From the NCBI RefSeq assembly GCF_029054785.1, contig NZ_JAIDEN010000034.1:1-18456 (forward strand): a stretch of DNA of 18,456 bases, written 5' to 3'. This DNA comes from Duncaniella sp. (lineage in GTDB: Bacteria; Bacteroidota; Bacteroidia; Bacteroidales; Muribaculaceae). Every line of letters begins with the position of its first letter. The first letter of the stretch is position 1. The position numbers and the translations under genes were made by a program. Below, one piece after another: positions 13,800 to 18,456 of the stretch. A model generated the notes under the pieces. It ran no database searches. It saw only the letters and a list, made by a program, of their open reading frames with translations, and was not told the origin of the DNA.

Positions 13800-15695
13800 A
13801 TGAAGCTATATAAATCAATCTTCGCGGTGCTCGCCGTAGCAGCCACTTCAGGCGCTTTCGTAAGCTGCGACGACGACCTTGACCGTCCGCCGGTGATCGT
13901 CCCCGAAGCTACTTACGAGGCCAACACCTCTATCGCCGAATTCAAGGAACTTTTCTGGAATGCGGCTCAGAACAACACTCCGGAGACAATCCCCGTCAAT
14001 GCCGACGGCGACAGCATCATTCTCGCCGGACGCGTGATCTCTTCCGATGAGAACGGCAACGTCTACCAGCGCATCTACGTCCGCGATGAGAGCGGCGCTA
14101 TGGACTTCCGCATCTACGGCTATGATCTCTACGAGAGCTACCACATGGGCCAGGAAGTGCGCATCAACGTGACCGGCCTCCTCGTGGGCGGCTACGGAAC
14201 CCAGATGCAGATCGGTGTCTGGTACACCAACCCCAACACCGGTTCCACAAGCCTCGGAGGCATGGACAAAGAGGAGTTCATCAAGCGCGCACAGCGCAAC
14301 GGTCTTCCGACTGCCGCTGACGCCGAGCCCTACACCGTGACCATCTCCGATCTCGACGCATGGAAAAACGACAAGGAGAAGCTCATCCAGTGGCAGTGCC
14401 AGCTGGTGAAGATCGAAAACGTCACCTTTGACGGTGGCGGCGAGCAGGCCTGGTGTAACAACCCCGGTCAGACCGGATCGACCAACCGCACTCTTAAAGA
14501 CGCTGCCGGCAATTCGATCACCGTCCGCACCAGCGACAAGAGCAAATTCGCTTCGCAGATCCTCCCCAAAGGCACCGGATCAGTTGTGGCCATCCTCGGA
14601 TACTACAACGGCACCTGGCAGCTCACCGTCATGGATCCTCAGTCCGGCTGCATCGACGGCTTTGAATTCGTAGATGCTCCCGGCCCCTCCGGCGACGCCA
14701 TCTTCTCTGAAACCTTCGCTACCAGCCTCGGCAAATTCAAAGCCGTCAATGACCTCCTCCCTGAAGGTGTGTCTGAAATCTGGAAGTACGACTCCCACAA
14801 ATACGCCATCGCCACAGCCTTCATCAACAAAGCCAACTACGCTTCTGACTCATGGCTCGTGTCGCCCGAAATCGACCTCTCGGCCCAGTCTGCCGCCTTC
14901 CTGAGCTTCGACCAGGCCATGAACTTCTTCTCAAGCATCGAGACCGCCAAGAGCGAGACTTCGGTCAACATCCGTGAAGTAGGCTCTACCGAATGGACCC
15001 GCCTCGATGTTCCCGCTTACCCGGCATCTATGTCATGGGACTTCACCAACTCCGGCGACATCGACCTCGCAGCCTACATCGGCAAGAAGGTTGAGATCGG
15101 TTTCCGCTACACTTCGACCGATGCCAAGGCCGGAACATGGGAGATCAGAAATGTCCTCATCGAGCCTGTCGCAAACCATCCCGTAAACCCTGACACCCCC
15201 GTCAATCCTCCGGTGGGCGATGCGATTTACAGCGGACTTTCTGAAAACGCCACTTCGATCGACTGGACCTTTGAAGACAACTCCACTGAAAACGTGACTG
15301 CGATCTGGGGCTGGAAGAGCTACAACGGACTGTATTATCTCAATGCAAGCGCTTTTGTAGGCAACCAGAACTATCCCGCCACAGCCTATGCCTGCTCTCC
15401 CGTCATTGACCTTACAGCCGTGAAGTCCGCTAAGATGACCTTCGAGCAGACCGCTAAATTCCAGACAACCCTCCGCTCGCTCTGCACCGCGGTTGTCCGT
15501 GAGGAAGGCGCTTCGGCCTGGACTGAACTCACCATTCCTTCCTGGCCTGACGCCAATACCTGGGACTTCTCCTCGGCCGGTGAGATCGATCTCTCGGCTT
15601 ATGCAGGCAAGAAGATTCAGGTCGGCTTCAAATACGGCTCTTCTGCTGAAGGTGCCGACACCTGGAGAGTCAAAAACCTTAAGATTACTGAGTAA
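13800..15695 (+). CDS. DUF5689 surface lipoprotein with two choice-of-anchor-J-like modules
   Basis: The 631-residue lipoprotein has Cys23 as the lipidated residue (FVSC), followed by DDDLD, an acidic stretch like the Bacteroidetes lipoprotein export signal, which suggests surface display. Residues about 41-288 form a DUF5689 region that looks like two OB-fold-like beta units: GRVISSDENGNVYQRIYVRD (77-96) and QWQCQLVKIENVTF (197-210) through GYYNGTWQLTVMD (267-279). Two tandem modules of about 157 residues follow (299-456 and 474-630), each with SPxIDL, WDFxxxGxIDLxAYxGKK and GFxY motifs. They are joined by a Pro-rich linker (NHPVNPDTPVNPPVG). These resemble choice-of-anchor-J/cleaved-adhesin-like jelly-roll domains. 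It lies directly after the TonB receptor gene, in a position where SusD-type lipoproteins usually sit, so a ligand-capture role at the receptor is a reasonable inference. The ligand is unknown. Confidence 0.82.
   Translation: MKLYKSIFAVLAVAATSGAFVSCDDDLDRPPVIVPEATYEANTSIAEFKELFWNAAQNNTPETIPVNADGDSIILAGRVISSDENGNVYQRIYVRDESGAMDFRIYGYDLYESYHMGQEVRINVTGLLVGGYGTQMQIGVWYTNPNTGSTSLGGMDKEEFIKRAQRNGLPTAADAEPYTVTISDLDAWKNDKEKLIQWQCQLVKIENVTFDGGGEQAWCNNPGQTGSTNRTLKDAAGNSITVRTSDKSKFASQILPKGTGSVVAILGYYNGTWQLTVMDPQSGCIDGFEFVDAPGPSGDAIFSETFATSLGKFKAVNDLLPEGVSEIWKYDSHKYAIATAFINKANYASDSWLVSPEIDLSAQSAAFLSFDQAMNFFSSIETAKSETSVNIREVGSTEWTRLDVPAYPASMSWDFTNSGDIDLAAYIGKKVEIGFRYTSTDAKAGTWEIRNVLIEPVANHPVNPDTPVNPPVGDAIYSGLSENATSIDWTFEDNSTENVTAIWGWKSYNGLYYLNASAFVGNQNYPATAYACSPVIDLTAVKSAKMTFEQTAKFQTTLRSLCTAVVREEGASAWTELTIPSWPDANTWDFSSAGEIDLSAYAGKKIQVGFKYGSSAEGADTWRVKNLKITE
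14694..15689 (+). repeat. Tandem pair of choice-of-anchor-J-like modules in the first DUF5689 lipoprotein
   Basis: The two copies (14694-15167 and 15219-15689) encode modules that align by eye over the SP-IDL, WDF-SxG-IDL-AY-GKK and GF-Y-S motifs. They are clearly divergent in sequence, so the duplication is old. Confidence 0.7.
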
Positions 15696-15720
15696 ATAAT
15701 TAAAATATACTCTGAAAATT

Positions 15721-18456
15721 ATGAGAATATTCAATAAATATATCGGGCTCCTCCTCGCCGCGACACTCGGCTTCACCGCCTGTCAGGACGACTTCGACGA
15801 TCCCGCCATCGTAAGCCCCGAATCGACCTGGCTTGCTGATTCCGAAAACTATCAGCTCATGTCGATCAACGACTTCAAGACCCAGTACTGGCAGGATGCC
15901 GAGAACTACTATGCCACCGTTGGCGCCGCTGATGACGGCAAGCATGTCCTCGTAAAAGGTCGTGTGATCTCATCCGACGCCTCAGGCAACATCTACAAGT
16001 CGCTTGTTATTCAGGACGAGACCGGCGCGCTCGCAATGAGCATCAACGCCAACTCGATGAACAACAAATATCGCCGCGGCCAGGAACTCATCATCGACGT
16101 GACCGGCATGACCATCGGCAAATATGCAGGCCTCCAGCAGCTCGGCTTCCCCGAAGACTCCGAGTCTTACGGCGCGCAGACAACTTTCATGCCCTACGCA
16201 TTCTTCGAAGAGCATGTCCAGATGCAGGGTCTCCCCGCTCTGGCCGATGTCGACACCATCACCGTCCGCTCCCTCTCTGAAATCTCAGGCGGCGGCGCTG
16301 CCACTTTCGTGAAATGGCAGAGCCAGCTCGTGCGTTTCAACGACTGCTACTTTGCCGACGGCGGCAAGGAGCCCTTCGCCACAAGCAAGGAAACCGTCAA
16401 CCGCACCCTCACTCTCTCTGACGGCGGTTCGCTGACTGTCCGCACCAGCGGTTACTCCAACTTCTATTCCGACATGCTCCCCGAAGGCCACTTCGACATT
16501 GTCGGCATTCTCGGCTACCACTCGAACGGTGGCTGGCAGCTGACTCTTATCGACCGCAAGGGCTGCATGAACGTCGGCAACCCGACCCAGGGTCCCGGCG
16601 CCGAGGACAACCCCTACACCGTCGACGAAGCCCTCTCCGTCATCAACGGCGGCGGCTCTGACAACGGTATCTGGCTCACAGGCTACATCGTCGGCGCAGT
16701 AGCTCCCGGCGTTCAGTCCGTGACCTCGAATGACGACATCCAGTTCATGGCCGAAGTTGACCTTGACAACACCCTCGTCATCGCCTCCGATCCCGAATGC
16801 AAGGACTGGACCAAGTGCATGGTCGTATCTCTTCCCCAGGACTCGCCCCTCCGCCAGTACGGCAACCTCGCCGACAACCCCGGCAACTACAAGGCGCAGA
16901 TCTGGCTCAAAGGCAACCTCGGAACCCTTCTTGACATGGCAGCCCTCACCGGCAACAACGGTGCCTCGGCCAACTTCCGCATCGACGGACTCGACATCCC
17001 CGACACCGGCGGCAACCTCGACCCCGACTTCAACACCATGAACAACGGCGAAGCCACCGGCTACTACGTCAACCTCACCTCGGCCACCGGCTGGACCGCA
17101 ACAAACTCTCAGCTCCTCCGCGGCGGTGACTCAGACTCAAGCCCCGTCTTCAAAGTCTTCGGCGATGCCTCTGTATTCGCCGTAGGCCTCAACGGCAACA
17201 CCTCCAAGCCCGGCACCCTCACCTCGCCGACGCTCTCAGGCGGTCTCAAGACCCTCTCGTTCTACTACACCCAGGTCTTCAATGACAACGGCAAAGCCAA
17301 ACTGACCATCAACATCAAGCAGAACGGCACCGTAGTAGCCTCTGACGTCCTTGAAAAGTCAGGCATCACCAAATTCGAGAAGTGCGTTTACAGCCACGAA
17401 TTCAACATCACCGGCTCCTACGTCCTCGAAATCATCAACGACTGCCCCTCAGGCGAAGCCGCCAACAAAGACCGCATCGCCATCTGGAACCTCACCGACG
17501 GAACCATCTCTGGAGGTGACACCCCCGTAGACCCCACCCCCGGCAACGCCGTGACCTCCCTTGACGAAACCTTCCCCAACAAGCAGATCCCCGCTGACTG
17601 GACCCTCGTCAAAGCCGCCGGCGACAAAGCCTGGTATGCCACAGCCTTCAACGACCTTCCCTATGCCGCATGCACCGGTTACAAAGGTACCACCCCGCCT
17701 TACGACTCATGGCTCATCAGCCCCGCCGTAGACCTCTCGAAAGTTACTGACAAGAAACTCTCCTTTGACACCCAGGTCAACGGCTACGGCTCAACAACCA
17801 CCGTCTTTGAAGTCTACGTAATGACCTCGGCCGACCCCGCCACAGCCACCAAGACCAAGCTCAACCCCGCGCTCCCCACAGCGCCTGACAGCGGCTACTC
17901 TTCATGGCTCAACTCCGGCGAACTTGACCTCAGCTCATTCAGCGGCACAGTCTACATCGGCTTCCGCTACTACGCAACAGCCGACGCAAACTACGCGACA
18001 TGGGGTCTCGACAACGTCAAGGTAGGTAAAAACAACGGCGGCGGTGACACCCCCACTCCTCCCGCACCCGCTGGAGACTACAAAGGCGACTTCAACAGCT
18101 TCAACGGCGGCGCTCCCAAGGCGAGCCCCTACGGCACATACACCAACGCCACAGGCTGGACAGCCGAGAACTCAATTATCCTCGGCGGCAACTCGTCAGG
18201 CACCGACGCCAACCCGAAATTTGCCTTCATCGGCGATGACTCTACCCTGGCCGTATGCCTCAACGGCAACAACACAAAGGCCGGCCGCGTTTTCTCACCG
18301 GCTCTCACCGGTGGTTGCGGCAAACTCACGTTCAACTACGGCTTTGCTTTCAGCGACAAAAAGTGTTCGTTTACTGTCAAAGTATCACAGAACGGCACAG
18401 TTGTAAAAGAGCAGACTGTCGATGTCGATAGTATTGAGAAATTCAAGGTCTACGAA
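15721..18456 (+). CDS. Large DUF5689/DUF6359-like multidomain surface lipoprotein, 3' end cut by window edge
   Basis: The frame is open from the ATG at 15721 through 912 codons to the last base, so the C-terminus is missing. Cys21 (GFTAC) is followed by QDDFDD, a surface-export-like acidic signal. DUF5689 occupies about 45-285; GRVISSDASGNIYKSLVIQD and GWQLTLIDRKGC match the preceding paralogue. Residues about 295-425 (ENPYTVDEALSVING, IWLTGYIVGAV) look like a DUF6359 OB-fold-like module. Then come a jelly-roll-like module (437-595, with GWTATNSQLLRGG), a Pro-rich linker, a choice-of-anchor-J-like module (610-768, with YDSWLISPAVDLS and GFRYYATAD), a second Gly/Pro linker (770-785), and a second copy of the first module (786 onward, GWTAENSILLGG). 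It is 25 bp after the first lipoprotein and is probably cotranscribed. Start choice: this ATG gives a good lipoprotein signal. Function is unknown; ligand binding at the cell surface is inferred. Confidence 0.85.
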   Translation, partial: MRIFNKYIGLLLAATLGFTACQDDFDDPAIVSPESTWLADSENYQLMSINDFKTQYWQDAENYYATVGAADDGKHVLVKGRVISSDASGNIYKSLVIQDETGALAMSINANSMNNKYRRGQELIIDVTGMTIGKYAGLQQLGFPEDSESYGAQTTFMPYAFFEEHVQMQGLPALADVDTITVRSLSEISGGGAATFVKWQSQLVRFNDCYFADGGKEPFATSKETVNRTLTLSDGGSLTVRTSGYSNFYSDMLPEGHFDIVGILGYHSNGGWQLTLIDRKGCMNVGNPTQGPGAEDNPYTVDEALSVINGGGSDNGIWLTGYIVGAVAPGVQSVTSNDDIQFMAEVDLDNTLVIASDPECKDWTKCMVVSLPQDSPLRQYGNLADNPGNYKAQIWLKGNLGTLLDMAALTGNNGASANFRIDGLDIPDTGGNLDPDFNTMNNGEATGYYVNLTSATGWTATNSQLLRGGDSDSSPVFKVFGDASVFAVGLNGNTSKPGTLTSPTLSGGLKTLSFYYTQVFNDNGKAKLTINIKQNGTVVASDVLEKSGITKFEKCVYSHEFNITGSYVLEIINDCPSGEAANKDRIAIWNLTDGTISGGDTPVDPTPGNAVTSLDETFPNKQIPADWTLVKAAGDKAWYATAFNDLPYAACTGYKGTTPPYDSWLISPAVDLSKVTDKKLSFDTQVNGYGSTTTVFEVYVMTSADPATATKTKLNPALPTAPDSGYSSWLNSGELDLSSFSGTVYIGFRYYATADANYATWGLDNVKVGKNNGGGDTPTPPAPAGDYKGDFNSFNGGAPKASPYGTYTNATGWTAENSIILGGNSSGTDANPKFAFIGDDSTLAVCLNGNNTKAGRVFSPALTGGCGKLTFNYGFAFSDKKCSFTVKVSQNGTVVKEQTVDVDSIEKFKVYE
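17029..18456 (+). repeat. Repeated jelly-roll-like module in the second DUF5689 lipoprotein
   Basis: Codons for residues 437-595 (17029-17505) and 786-912 onward (18076-18456, cut) encode matching blocks: TSATGWTATNSQLLRGG with TNATGWTAENSILLGG, AVGLNGNTSKPGTLTSPTLSGG with AVCLNGNNTKAGRVFSPALTGG, and KQNGTVV with SQNGTVV. They flank a distinct choice-of-anchor-J-like module at 17548-18024. Confidence 0.75.

Noticed and set aside
15033..15776. 247-codon minus-strand open frame across the junction of the two lipoprotein genes
   Set aside because: Antisense to two consistent lipoprotein frames and spanning their short intergenic gap; no motif or signal supports it.
11010..18456. A standard SusC/SusD polysaccharide utilisation locus
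   Set aside because: Neither lipoprotein shows SusD-type TPR/RagB features and no glycoside hydrolase, sulfatase or hybrid two-component regulator is present in the window.

Overview
The window looks like chromosomal DNA from a member of the Bacteroidales, most likely a gut Muribaculaceae- or Bacteroides-type organism. The evidence is direct but not taxonomically precise. There is a large TonB-dependent receptor with an N-terminal carboxypeptidase-D-like domain, lipoproteins whose cysteine is followed by acidic residues (CDDD, CQDDF), DUF1573 proteins, and several TAnnTTTG boxes of the Bacteroidetes -7 promoter type just upstream of genes. Purine-rich Shine-Dalgarno sequences are largely absent and start codons sit behind AT-rich leaders. 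No rRNA, tRNA, CRISPR array, transposase or phage gene was seen.

Layout. Positions 83-2230 (+) hold a CPA2-type cation:proton antiporter with a cytosolic UspA-like tail. It converges with a minus-strand run transcribed from about 4940 down to 2253: two DUF1573 exported proteins that overlap by 4 bp (ATGA), followed by the GTPase MeaB. Divergent from this run is a 73-residue lipoprotein with a dense His/Lys tail (5087-5308, +). A strong hairpin at 5381-5415 separates it from an AT-rich orphan membrane protein (minus strand, start probably 6195). Next comes a long malic enzyme fused to a phosphotransacetylase-like domain (6452-8731, minus), with its own terminator and promoter.

From 9104 to the right edge all genes are on the plus strand: a secreted endonuclease/exonuclease/phosphatase (EEP) family enzyme, a cytidylate kinase-like protein, a 917-residue TonB-dependent receptor, and two large DUF5689 surface lipoproteins. 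The second lipoprotein runs off the window with no stop codon. The last three genes are separated by only 36 and 25 bp and are almost certainly one operon.

How the genes may work together. The 9104-18456 block is the accessory and most interesting part. It resembles a SusC/SusD-like nutrient locus in logic (outer-membrane TonB receptor plus surface lipoproteins), but has no SusD. In its place are multidomain lipoproteins carrying DUF5689, a DUF6359-like module and choice-of-anchor-J-like modules. An exported EEP hydrolase and a nucleotide-kinase-like protein sit just upstream. A working hypothesis, not shown by the sequence, is a system for capture and use of extracellular nucleic acid or another phosphodiester substrate. 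Adhesion or uptake of another ligand is also possible. The rest of the window looks like ordinary chromosomal housekeeping and envelope genes.
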